The notes under the pieces: model-generated | What the model saw: only the letters and a program-made list of their open reading frames with translations | Told to the model about the DNA's origin: nothing | Database searches by the model: none | Translations under genes and position numbers: made by a program | In this document: piece after piece, positions 1 to 6,237 of the stretch | How the letters are laid out: the number at the start of each line of letters is the position of its first letter | Numbering within the stretch: the first letter of the stretch is position 1 | From: Actinomycetota bacterium | Lineage (GTDB): Bacteria; Actinomycetota; Thermoleophilia; Solirubrobacterales; Solirubrobacteraceae | DNA: 6,836 nucleotides | Reading direction: 5' to 3' | NCBI GenBank assembly: GCA_005788585.1 | Contig: SYBY01000477.1 | Span: 1-6,836 of the forward strand

Positions 1-44
1 CGGGCACCGCCGAGGCCACCCAGGCGGTCCTTTCCCACCTGTAG
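1..44 (+). CDS. leuB: 3' end of probable 3-isopropylmalate dehydrogenase (partial)
   Basis: Only the last 13 codons and a TAG stop (42-44) are present, in the frame starting at position 3. They read GTAEATQAVLSHL. This resembles the usual C-terminus of LeuB, which ends in a Gly-Gly-Thr-Ala stretch followed by a short amphipathic helix (T-x-x-x-x-x-A-V-L-x-x-L). LeuB oxidises 3-isopropylmalate in leucine synthesis, and LeuB-type enzymes also handle 3-methylmalate in the citramalate route to isoleucine. The downstream ilvE and cimA fit this assignment. The identification rests on very few residues plus context, so another NAD-dependent decarboxylating dehydrogenase cannot be excluded. Confidence 0.55.
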   Translation, partial: GTAEATQAVLSHL

Positions 45-50
45 AACGCC

Positions 51-56
51 GAGGAG
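51..56 (+). promoter_or_regulatory. Ribosome binding site for ilvE, fixing a GTG start
   Basis: GAGGAG lies 5 bases upstream of a GTG at 62. It supports GTG as the start codon of ilvE and places the gene only 17 bases after the stop of the upstream reading frame, as in an operon. Confidence 0.7.
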
Positions 57-61
57 CGAAC

Positions 62-997
62 GTGCAGCAAGCGGATCTCATCTGGATGAACGGCCAGCTC
101 ATCCCGTGGGACGACGCGAAGGTTCACGTCCTCACGCACGGCCTGCACTACGGCACGTCCGTGTTCGAGGGGGTCCGCTGCTACGACACGGAGATCGGCC
201 CGGCGGTCTTCCGCCACGCCGAGCACGTCGACCGGCTGTTCCGGTCCGCCGAGCTCTACTACATGCCGATCCCGTTCACGCGCGAGCAGCTGCGCGACGC
301 GACGAACGCCACGATTGCGGGCAACAACCTGCGCTCGTGCTACATCCGGCCGCTCGTGTTCCGCGGCTACGGCCAGATGGGGCTGTACCCGCTCGACGCG
401 CCCGTCGACGTGATGATCGCGTGCTGGGAGTGGGGCGCGTACCTCGGCGAGGCCGGCAAGCGCGAGGGCATCCGCGCGAAGGTCTCGTCCTGGCGGCGCA
501 TCAGCCCGCAGTCGCTCATCCCGCAGGCCAAGGCCGGCGGCCAGTACCTCAACAGCGTCCTGGCGAAGATCGAGATCCAGAAGGCCGGCTACGAGGAGGC
601 CATCCTCCTCGACGAGCACGGCGACGTCTGCGAGGGCTCGGGCGAGAACATCTTCGTCGTGCGTGACGGCAAGATCGCCACGCCGCCCTTGACCGCATCG
701 ATCCTGAACGGCATCAGCCGCGACTCGGCGATGACGATCGCCAAGGACCTGGGCTTCGACCTCGAGGTGCGCGACATCAGCCGCGCCGAGCTGTACCTCG
801 CAGACGAGGTCTTCATGACCGGCACCGCCGCGGAGCTCGTGCCGGTGCGCGAGATCGACGACCACGCGATCGGCACCGGCCGGCCCGGCGAGATCACGCT
901 CGCGATCCAGAAGACGTTCGAGGACGCCCTGCACGGCCGCGACGCCCGCTACCGCGACTGGCTCGACCCCGTCCCGGTCTCGGCCGAGGTGGCGTAG
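62..997 (+). CDS. ilvE: Branched-chain amino acid aminotransferase (class IV PLP)
   Basis: This 311-residue protein is close to the usual IlvE length of about 300-310. It transfers an amino group from glutamate to the 2-oxo acids of leucine, isoleucine and valine in the cytoplasm, using PLP. Family marks are visible along the whole chain: the N-terminal GLHYGTSVFEG stretch (27-37), the AKAGGQYLNS segment (156-165) with K157 as the expected Schiff-base lysine, EGSGENIF (191-198), the LYLADEVFMTGTAAE block (244-258) and a terminal WLDPV (300-304). The closest pattern is the E. coli-type IlvE rather than a D-amino-acid transaminase or aminodeoxychorismate lyase. The start is GTG with a good ribosome binding site. 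It follows a probable leuB end and precedes cimA, consistent with a branched-chain amino acid cluster. Confidence 0.93.
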   Translation: MQQADLIWMNGQLIPWDDAKVHVLTHGLHYGTSVFEGVRCYDTEIGPAVFRHAEHVDRLFRSAELYYMPIPFTREQLRDATNATIAGNNLRSCYIRPLVFRGYGQMGLYPLDAPVDVMIACWEWGAYLGEAGKREGIRAKVSSWRRISPQSLIPQAKAGGQYLNSVLAKIEIQKAGYEEAILLDEHGDVCEGSGENIFVVRDGKIATPPLTASILNGISRDSAMTIAKDLGFDLEVRDISRAELYLADEVFMTGTAAELVPVREIDDHAIGTGRPGEITLAIQKTFEDALHGRDARYRDWLDPVPVSAEVA

Positions 998-1111
998 ATC
1001 TCATGGGCCAGGCAGCGATCGCACGAATTCGGCAGGCGGTCTGAGCGCGCACGCGTTCATGCCGCCTTTCCCGTCTTTCGTCCGATCACTTAGCCTGAAG
1101 GAGTCCCGCCG
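998..1111 (+). other. Intergenic region between ilvE and cimA with weak signals
   Basis: This 114-base gap ends in a strong ribosome binding site, GAAGGAG (1097-1103), 8 bases before the cimA ATG. An AGGCGG (1034-1039)/CCGCCT (1062-1067) pair could form a 6-bp stem with a 22-base loop followed by TTTCCCGTCTTT, which is at most a weak terminator or attenuator. TAGCCT (1091-1096) fits a loose actinobacterial -10 (TANNNT), but it would put the transcription start almost at the start codon. No convincing leader peptide or riboswitch was found. Confidence 0.3.
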
Positions 1112-2716
1112 ATGACCCAGATCCAGCTCTACGACGCCACCCTGCGCGACGGTATGCAGGGCGAAGGCATGTCGCTGACCGCCGCGGAGAAGCTGCGCGT
1201 CGTGCACAAGCTCGACGAGCTGGGCGTGCACCTCATCGAGGCCGGGTTCCCGGCGTCGAACCCCAAGGAGGAGGAGCTGTTCGCGCTCCTCGCCCGCGAG
1301 TCCTTCGTCAACGCCGAGATCGCGGCGTTCGGCATGACCCGCCGCCGCGACGTGGCCGCCGCCGACGACCCCGCACTCCGTGTCCTGGTCGACTCCTTCG
1401 CGCCCGTCTGCACCATCGTGGGCAAGACGTGGGGACTGCACCTCGAGAAGGTCGTGCGGGTCGACCGCGAGGAGAACCTCGCGATGATCGCCGAGTCCGT
1501 GGCGTTCCTCCTCGAGCAGGGCAAGCGCGTGGTCTACGACGCAGAGCACTTCTTCGACGCATGGCGCGACGACGAGGCCTACGCCCTGCGGTGCCTGCGC
1601 GCCGCCGCGGACGCGGGAGCGGAGACGCTGTCGCTGTGCGACACGAATGGCTCGTCGCTGCCGCACCAGATCGCCGCTGCGACCGCGCGGGTCGTCAGCG
1701 AGCTTCCGGGCACGCGGATCGCCATCCACTGCCACAACGACTGCGAGTGCGGCGTGGCGAACTCGCTTGCCGCGGTCGACGCGGGCGCCCGTCAGGTCCA
1801 GGGGCCGATCAACGGCATCGGCGAGCGGACCGGCAACGCCAATCTGGTCTCGATCATCGCCAACCTCGAGTTGAAGATGGGCTACGAGGCGCTGCCCGCC
1901 GGCCATCTGGAGCGCCTCACCGAGACCGCGCATTACGTCGACGAGCTGCTGAACGTCGCGCCCGACTCCAACCAGCCGTTCGTGGGCCGCAACGCGTTCG
2001 CCCACAAGGGCGGGCTGCACGTCGCCGGCGTCCGCGCCGACGCGACGACGTTCGAGCACGTCGACCCCGCGCTGGTCGGCAACCACCGCGACCTGCTCGT
2101 CTCCGAGCTCGCGGGTAAGGCGACGGTCGTCGAGAAGGCCGAGGAGGCCGGCCTCGCCGTCGACGATGCCGCTGCCGCCCGGGTGATCGAGCGCGTGAAG
2201 GAGCTCGAGCACGAGGGCCACCAGTTCGAGGCCGCCGACGCATCATTCGAGCTGCTCATGCGTCGCGAGTCGGGCGAGTACGAGCCCCTGTTCACGCTGG
2301 AGAGCTGGCGCGTGATCATCGAGAAGCGCGAGGACGGCAAGGTCCAGACCGAGGCGACGATCAAGCTCTGGGCCGACGGCGAGCGCTACGTCCACACCGC
2401 CGAGGGCAACGGCCCGGTCCACGCCCTCGACGCCGCGCTGCGCGGCGCGATCACCGAGCGCCACCCGCACCTGGCGGACATCGAGCTCGTGAACTTCAAG
2501 GTCCGCATCCTGGACGAGACGAAGGGCTCGGACGCGCGCATCAGAGTGCTCGTCGACGCGTCCGACGGCGCGGAGACCTGGGGTTCGATCGGCGTGTCCA
2601 CGAACCTCATCGAGGCGTCGTGGCAGGCCCTCGTGGACTCGCTCGAGCATCCGATGCAGCCCGGCCGCGCCGACGTCGCGCAGTCGCCCGCCGCGGTGCG
2701 CCCGGCCCGCACATGA
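1112..2716 (+). CDS. cimA: (R)-citramalate synthase, LeuA/CimA family
   Basis: The 534-residue product condenses acetyl-CoA and pyruvate to citramalate, the first step of the threonine-independent route to isoleucine. The N-terminal catalytic TIM barrel begins with LYDATLRDGMQGEG (6-19), where R12 and D13 are the expected catalytic and metal-binding residues. HCHND (206-210) supplies the histidine metal ligands and GIGERTGNANL (235-245) the Asn ligand. FVGRNAFAHKGGLH (290-303) marks the linker subdomain. A C-terminal LeuA-type regulatory dimerisation domain (about 395-512) contains GNGPVHALDAALR (432-444). The QGEG after the first motif, the LDELGVHLIEAGFPASNPKE stretch and the length fit the citramalate synthase subfamily (TIGR00977 type) better than 2-isopropylmalate synthase. 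Substrate choice is inferred. A strong ribosome binding site precedes the ATG. The regulatory domain suggests feedback inhibition, by isoleucine in known CimA. Its stop overlaps the next start (ATGA). Confidence 0.88.
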   Translation: MTQIQLYDATLRDGMQGEGMSLTAAEKLRVVHKLDELGVHLIEAGFPASNPKEEELFALLARESFVNAEIAAFGMTRRRDVAAADDPALRVLVDSFAPVCTIVGKTWGLHLEKVVRVDREENLAMIAESVAFLLEQGKRVVYDAEHFFDAWRDDEAYALRCLRAAADAGAETLSLCDTNGSSLPHQIAAATARVVSELPGTRIAIHCHNDCECGVANSLAAVDAGARQVQGPINGIGERTGNANLVSIIANLELKMGYEALPAGHLERLTETAHYVDELLNVAPDSNQPFVGRNAFAHKGGLHVAGVRADATTFEHVDPALVGNHRDLLVSELAGKATVVEKAEEAGLAVDDAAAARVIERVKELEHEGHQFEAADASFELLMRRESGEYEPLFTLESWRVIIEKREDGKVQTEATIKLWADGERYVHTAEGNGPVHALDAALRGAITERHPHLADIELVNFKVRILDETKGSDARIRVLVDASDGAETWGSIGVSTNLIEASWQALVDSLEHPMQPGRADVAQSPAAVRPART

Positions 2717-3828
2717 ACGTCGTCCCCGACGTCATCCCGGTCGCGCAGCCCGTGCTCGGACCCGAGGAGGAGGCCGCCGTCATCGAGGTGCTGCGGTCCG
2801 GGTACCTGTCGCTCGGCCCGCGCGTTCCCGCCTTCGAGGACGCGTTCGCCGCGCGGCTCGGCGCGACGTGTGCGAGCGCGGTCAGCAGCGGGACCGCCGG
2901 TCTGCACCTGGCGCTGCGCGCTGTGGGCGTCACGGACGGCGACGAGGTCGTGACCTCGCCGTTCTCCTTCGTCGCCAGCGCAAACGTCGCGCTCTTCGAG
3001 CGGGCGCGCCCCGTGTTCGCCGACATCGACCCGGTCACGCTCACGCTGGACCCCGATGCTGCGGCAGCCGCGATCACCGACCGCACCACGGCGATCCTGC
3101 CCGTCCACATCTTCGGCTGGCCCGCCGACCTCGCCGGCCTGCGCCGGCACGGCCTCCCGCTCGTCGAGGACGCCTGCGAGGCACTCGGCGCCGTCCATCC
3201 CGACGGCACCCCGGTCGGTGCCACGGGCGACCCGGCAGTCTTCGCGTTCTACGCCAACAAGCAGATGACGACCGGCGAGGGCGGCCTGGTCACGATGGGC
3301 GACCCCGAGATGAAGGTGCGTATCGACTCCGAGCGCAACCAGGGCCGGGCACCCGACATGGACTGGCTCGACCACGACCGCCTGGGGTTCAACTACCGGC
3401 TCTCGGACATCGCGTGCGCGATCGGCCTGGCACAGCTCGACCGGCTCGACGACATGCTCGCCGGCCGGGCCCGCGTCGCGGCGGCCTACCGCGACGCGCT
3501 TGCGGGCATCGAGGGGCTCACGCTGCCCTGCGAGGACCACGACGGCGCCAAGCGCGGCTGGTTCGTCTTCGTCGTCCAGCTGCCGCATGGGGTGGACCGC
3601 GACGCCACGATCCGCGCACTGCGACAGCGCGGCATCCAGAGCAAGCCGTACCTGCCCGCCATTCACCTCATGAGCTTCTACCGCGAGCGCTTCGGCCACC
3701 GCGAAGGCGAGTTCCCCGTCTGTGAGGACGTGGCCGCCCGGTCGGTCGCGCTGCCGTTCTTCCCGCGGATGACCGAGGGTCAGGTCGCTCGCGTGGGGGA
3801 GGCCCTGCGCGCAGTCCTGGAAGGATGA
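2713..3828 (+). CDS. DegT/DnrJ/EryC1/StrS-family PLP aminotransferase
   Basis: I start this 371-residue protein at ATG 2713, which overlaps the cimA stop as ATGA and so implies translational coupling. An in-frame start at 2620 would add 31 residues of arginine-rich sequence inside cimA and is not credible. The fold-type I pattern of the family is clear: LGPEEEAAVIEVLRSGYLSLGP near residues 15-36, SSGTAGLHLAL (58-68) for cofactor phosphate binding, VEDACEALGA (151-160) with D153 contacting the pyridine ring, and FYANKQMTTGEGG (179-191) with K183 as the Schiff-base lysine. FNYRLSDIACAIGLAQL (226-242) and the late PYLPAIHL motif are also typical. Relatives aminate keto-sugars of surface polysaccharides or antibiotics. 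No sugar-nucleotide gene is nearby and the substrate cannot be told from the sequence. The next gene, argH, starts 4 bases after the stop. Confidence 0.9.
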   Translation: MNVVPDVIPVAQPVLGPEEEAAVIEVLRSGYLSLGPRVPAFEDAFAARLGATCASAVSSGTAGLHLALRAVGVTDGDEVVTSPFSFVASANVALFERARPVFADIDPVTLTLDPDAAAAAITDRTTAILPVHIFGWPADLAGLRRHGLPLVEDACEALGAVHPDGTPVGATGDPAVFAFYANKQMTTGEGGLVTMGDPEMKVRIDSERNQGRAPDMDWLDHDRLGFNYRLSDIACAIGLAQLDRLDDMLAGRARVAAAYRDALAGIEGLTLPCEDHDGAKRGWFVFVVQLPHGVDRDATIRALRQRGIQSKPYLPAIHLMSFYRERFGHREGEFPVCEDVAARSVALPFFPRMTEGQVARVGEALRAVLEG

Positions 3829-3832
3829 GGAC

Positions 3833-5035
3833 ATGTCGCGCTTCTCGCTCCCGCAGGACCCGGTCTTTCAGCAGCTGAACACGTCCCTGGGCTACGACCG
3901 CCGGCTCTGGCCTCACGACATCGCCCAGTCCCGGGCGCACGCGACGATGCTCGCCGCGCAGCAGATCATCAGCGAGGACGAACGCGACGAGATCCTCCGC
4001 GGCCTCGACGAGGTCGCCGCCGAGCTGGAGGGCGGCGCCTTCGACTTCGAGGGCGGCGACGAGGACATCCACATGGCCGTCGAGCGGCGCCTGACGGAGA
4101 TCGTCGGACGCGCCGGCGGCAAGCTGCACACGGCGCGCTCGCGCAACGACCAGGTCGTGACGGACCTCGCGATGTTCGTCCGGACCGAGGCCGACGCGAC
4201 CGCCCGGCTGGCGACAGACCTTGCGACGACGCTCATCGACGTCGCCGAGGCGCACCTCGACTGGCCGCTCCCGGGCTACACGCACCTGCAGCGCGCCCAA
4301 CCCGTCTACCTCTCCCACCACCTGCTGGCATACGTCTGGATGCTCCTGCGCGACCGCGCCCGGCTGCGCTTCACGGCCGACCAGGCGTCGCTGCTCCCGC
4401 TCGGGGCGGGTGCCCTGGCGGGCGTGAACTTCGACACCGACCGGCGGCTCGTCGCGCGCGAGCTCGGGTTCGACGGCGTGGTCCCGAACTCGATCGACGC
4501 CGTCTCCAACCGGGACTTCGCCTTCGACCTCCTGCACGCCCTGAGTGTGTGCGCGACCCACCTCTCGCGGCTGGGCTCCGAGCTCGTGATCTGGTCGTCC
4601 GAGGAGTTCGGCTTCGTGACCATGAGCGACGCCTGGAGCAGCGGCTCGTCGATCATGCCGCAGAAGCGTAACCCCGACGTGTTCGAACTGCTGCGCGGTC
4701 GTACGGCCTCGGCGCATGGCTGCCTCGTCGAAGCGCTCGGCATATTCGCCAAACTGCCGTCCGGATATCAGCGTGATCTACAACTCTTGAAAGCGCCGCT
4801 TTTTCGAGGCATTGATCTCGCGCTGGCGAGCACAGGCATTCTCGTCCCCGCCATCGATGCGATGGGTTTCCGCGTACAGCACATCGAACTCGACCCGGCC
4901 ATCCACGCCGCCGAGCGTGCGAACGAGCTGGTCGTCCGTGAAGGCATCCCGTTTCGCGAGGCCTATCGTCGAGTCGGTGCGGCGCTCGCCGCCGATCGTG
5001 CCGCAAAGCCCGAGACCGGGCAGGATCCATCGTGA
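3833..5035 (+). CDS. argH: Argininosuccinate lyase, hybrid of two sequence types
   Basis: ArgH splits argininosuccinate into arginine and fumarate, the last step of arginine synthesis. The fumarase/aspartase-superfamily signatures are present: GGKLHTARSRNDQVVTD around residues 94-110, PGYTHLQRAQP with H151 as the expected general acid/base histidine, and GSSIMPQKRNPD (271-282) with the catalytic serine loop. The start follows AAGGATGAGG, four bases after the previous stop. The 400-residue length is short against the common 455-470. The C-terminal part (SGYQRDLQLLKAPLFRG, then REGIPFREAYRRVG) resembles the shorter Xanthomonas-like form and stops soon after. Codon use changes abruptly inside the gene: Arg codons are CGC/CGG in 23 of 23 cases before residue 279, but CGT/CGA in 9 of 12 from there on. 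Asp is GAC in 25 of 25 up to residue 282, but GAT in 5 of 6 afterwards. The open frame is therefore likely a fusion of two different argH genes. Confidence 0.85.
   Translation: MSRFSLPQDPVFQQLNTSLGYDRRLWPHDIAQSRAHATMLAAQQIISEDERDEILRGLDEVAAELEGGAFDFEGGDEDIHMAVERRLTEIVGRAGGKLHTARSRNDQVVTDLAMFVRTEADATARLATDLATTLIDVAEAHLDWPLPGYTHLQRAQPVYLSHHLLAYVWMLLRDRARLRFTADQASLLPLGAGALAGVNFDTDRRLVARELGFDGVVPNSIDAVSNRDFAFDLLHALSVCATHLSRLGSELVIWSSEEFGFVTMSDAWSSGSSIMPQKRNPDVFELLRGRTASAHGCLVEALGIFAKLPSGYQRDLQLLKAPLFRGIDLALASTGILVPAIDAMGFRVQHIELDPAIHAAERANELVVREGIPFREAYRRVGAALAADRAAKPETGQDPS
4655..4740. other. Junction between two genomic backgrounds (likely chimeric join)
   Basis: Within this stretch the sequence passes from a near-exclusively GC-ending codon style to a relaxed one. 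The first CGT of argH is at 4667 and its first downstream GAA is at 4684. From 4741 on, codons such as ATA, AAA, TAT, GAT, CTA, TTG, CTT, TTT and CGA come in quick succession after being almost absent for 4.6 kb. Gene content changes at the same place, from actinobacterial-type biosynthetic genes to gammaproteobacterial genes with lptM, HiPIP and polA. The exact breakpoint cannot be fixed because the motif is conserved in both parents. No repeat, transposase or integration site is visible here. Confidence 0.75.
5021..5025 (+). promoter_or_regulatory. Ribosome binding site deciding the thioesterase GTG start
   Basis: CAGGA sits 6 bases before GTG 5032, inside the end of argH. It supports the GTG as the true start. 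The next in-frame ATG, 16 codons in, would remove a conserved N-terminal segment of the thioesterase family. Confidence 0.5.
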
Positions 5036-5469
5036 CCGGTCAAAGAATCCGGTGGCGTCACGACGCCACGCTCGAACTGATGAACGCGCGCTCGAGCGAG
5101 ACCATGGTGGAGGCGCTAGGCATCGTGTTTACGGAACGCGGCACCGATTTTTTGCAGGGCACGATGCCGGTGAATGCGCGCAGTTGTCAGCCGATGCGAC
5201 TGCTGCACGGCGGCGCCGCGGTGGCCTTGGCCGAGCCGCTCGCGAGCGTCGGCGCCAACTGTTGTGTCGACGAGGCCCATGCCGCCGTCGGCCAGGAAAT
5301 CAACGCGAACCACCTGCGACCGGCACTCGAGGGCGAGACGGTGACCGGTACCGCTCGATTACTTCACGCCGGCGCCCGAAGTCAAGTGTGGACGGTCGAA
5401 ATCAGCAACTCTCGCGAGCAACTCATCTGTGTATCGCGCATCACGATGGCCGTCATCAACCGGCGCTGA
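5032..5469 (+). CDS. Hotdog-fold acyl-CoA thioesterase, PaaI/YdiI (MenI)-like
   Basis: This 145-residue protein has the size and motifs of single-hotdog thioesterases that hydrolyse aromatic or other acyl-CoA esters. LLHGGAAVALAEPLASVGA (57-75) matches the YdiI active-site helix, with E68 as the expected catalytic carboxylate and H59-G60-G61 in the oxyanion region. GQEINANHLRPA (87-98) matches the following conserved strand, and QVWTVEI (118-124) is also typical. The start is GTG 5032, whose GTGA overlaps the argH stop; the N-terminal IRWRHDATLELMNA aligns in style with known family starts. Relatives include E. coli YdiI (1,4-dihydroxy-2-naphthoyl-CoA hydrolase of menaquinone synthesis) and the broad-range PaaI. 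No men or paa gene is present, so the substrate is open. Overlap with argH suggests co-translation in the gammaproteobacterial parent. Confidence 0.87.
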   Translation: MTGQRIRWRHDATLELMNARSSETMVEALGIVFTERGTDFLQGTMPVNARSCQPMRLLHGGAAVALAEPLASVGANCCVDEAHAAVGQEINANHLRPALEGETVTGTARLLHAGARSQVWTVEISNSREQLICVSRITMAVINRR

Positions 5470-5541
5470 TACAAACCCCAGGATATAGACAACAGTCGTG
5501 GACGATGGAACAAACTTCGCTCCGTCGTGTCAAAATAACTC

Positions 5542-5946
5542 ATGAATAACTTTGATCGCGTCCCCGATCCCTCGATGGTGACCTGGACTCACGTCATCTA
5601 CGCTATGCACGCCCTGTCGGTGCTCGTCGGTGTTAGCGGCGCCGCGACGATCGTCGGCAGTGTTATCTTTGGTATCCCCTCCATCGTCGCGGTCATCATG
5701 AACTACGCACGTCGCCGCGAAGTGCGCGAAACCTGGCTCGAGTCGCACTTCTCGTGGCAGATCCGCACCTTCTGGATCGCCTTCGTCACCAGCGCTTTGG
5801 TGCTGCTGTTTTCGGCGCCGCTGATGCTGGTCCTCGTCGGCTTCGCCACCGCCGCCGTCGGCCTCTTTGTCATCGGTATCTGGGTGCTCTACCGCGTGCT
5901 GCGCGGCTGGCTCGCCCTGCGCGACACGCGCACACTGCCGACATGA
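5542..5946 (+). CDS. Small integral membrane protein, DUF4870/COG3671-like
   Basis: The 134-residue protein has a long hydrophobic stretch at about 17-54, then a short charged loop, then two hydrophobic segments at about 76-97 and 98-118. The connecting loop NYARRREVRETWLESHFSWQIRTFW (about 54-78) is the signature I associate with the DUF4870-type membrane proteins (COG3671), as is the closing YRVLRGWLAL. It is predicted to sit in the cytoplasmic membrane; no function is established that I can name. No clear ribosome binding site precedes the ATG at 5542. The 72-base gap upstream holds TATAGA (5484-5489), a possible -10 without a recognisable -35. The end overlaps the lptM start by ATGA, so the two are likely co-translated. 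The family call is from memory of the motif. Confidence 0.75.
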   Translation: MNNFDRVPDPSMVTWTHVIYAMHALSVLVGVSGAATIVGSVIFGIPSIVAVIMNYARRREVRETWLESHFSWQIRTFWIAFVTSALVLLFSAPLMLVLVGFATAAVGLFVIGIWVLYRVLRGWLALRDTRTLPT

Positions 5947-6146
5947 TCCCGCCCACTGCATCCTTGCGACCGAGAACCCTATTGCTGGTCGCGGCCGGCG
6001 TGCTCGCACTCGGCGCCTGCGGCCAAACCGGCGCGCTATATCTACCCGAGGACAGTGGTCAGGTGATCATTCGCGAGCGTGGCTCCCCTGCGACGCCCAT
6101 CGAAACTCCTCCCACGCCAGCAAGCGCCCCTGCACCGAAGTCGTGA
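5943..6146 (+). CDS. lptM: Small outer-membrane lipoprotein LptM (YifL-like)
   Basis: This 67-residue lipoprotein has a short positive N-terminus, a hydrophobic helix (about 13-24) and a lipobox LGAC (23-26), predicting lipidation on C26 after signal peptidase II cleavage. The sequence right after the cysteine, GQTGALYLPED, matches the CGQKGPLYLP pattern that defines LptM/YifL. The mature part is about 42 residues, and its end is rich in Pro, Ala and Thr, apparently disordered. In E. coli, LptM binds the LptD-LptE lipopolysaccharide translocon and helps LptD mature, so its presence implies a Gram-negative outer membrane. The start at ATG 5943 overlaps the preceding stop (ATGA). In many proteobacteria this gene precedes lysA and dapF, but here it is followed by a HiPIP gene. 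The short length makes homology support modest, but the motif is specific. Confidence 0.82.
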   Translation: MIPPTASLRPRTLLLVAAGVLALGACGQTGALYLPEDSGQVIIRERGSPATPIETPPTPASAPAPKS

Positions 6147-6149
6147 TGC

Positions 6150-6183
6150 GTCAATCGACCGCGCGGTCCGCCGAGCGGTTGAC
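6150..6183. repeat. Inverted repeat between lptM and hip
   Basis: GTCAA (6150-6154) plus CCGC (6159-6162) can pair with GCGG (6175-6178) plus TTGAC (6179-6183), giving a 9-bp stem with a 4-base bulge on one side. A separate perfect 12-base palindrome, GACCGCGCGGTC, lies inside it (6157-6168). No T-run follows, so it is not a classical intrinsic terminator. It starts 3 bases after the lptM stop and lies just before a possible -10, so it could be an operator, an mRNA 3'-end structure or chance in GC-rich DNA. Confidence 0.4.
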
Positions 6184-6191
6184 GAGCGGCG

Positions 6192-6197
6192 TATACT
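6192..6197 (+). promoter_or_regulatory. Possible -10 element for hip
   Basis: TATACT is close to the sigma-70 -10 consensus, about 40 bases before the hip start. TTGACG at 6179-6184 looks like a -35 but is only 7 bases away, which is too close. The position 16-18 bases upstream has no -35-like sequence. A promoter here is plausible but not shown. Confidence 0.3.
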
Positions 6198-6237
6198 TCG
6201 GCCGTCGATCGAACTCATCACTCGAAAGGATTTGCCC

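Noticed and set aside
1003..1044. A 13-codon peptide that might be a leader peptide for cimA attenuation
   Set aside because: It reads MGQAAIARIRQAV, with no run of Leu or Ile codons, no ribosome binding site and no convincing antiterminator/terminator pair.
1001..2221. A 406-codon open frame on the - strand
   Set aside because: It is antisense to cimA, with low-complexity Val/Leu/Arg/Asp-rich sequence and no family motif.
2620..2712. An N-terminal extension of the DegT-family protein starting at 2620
   Set aside because: The extra residues are Arg/Ala-rich shadow sequence within cimA. ATG 2713 gives the normal family start and an ATGA overlap.
2386..3834. A 482-codon open frame on the - strand
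   Set aside because: It is antisense to cimA and the DegT-family gene, has no recognisable domain, and is the usual by-product of GC-rich third codon positions.
3668..4717. A 349-codon open frame on the - strand
   Set aside because: It is antisense to the DegT-family gene and argH, compositionally biased, and contradicted by the clear + strand motifs.
6179..6184. TTGACG as a -35 element for hip
   Set aside because: It is only 7 bases from the TATACT candidate -10, and no -10 is found 17 bases downstream of it. It is better explained as the right arm of the inverted repeat.
6079..6237. An N-terminal extension of the HiPIP from ATG 6079
   Set aside because: It would overlap lptM and bury the Tat signal. 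ATG 6238 has a well-spaced ribosome binding site.
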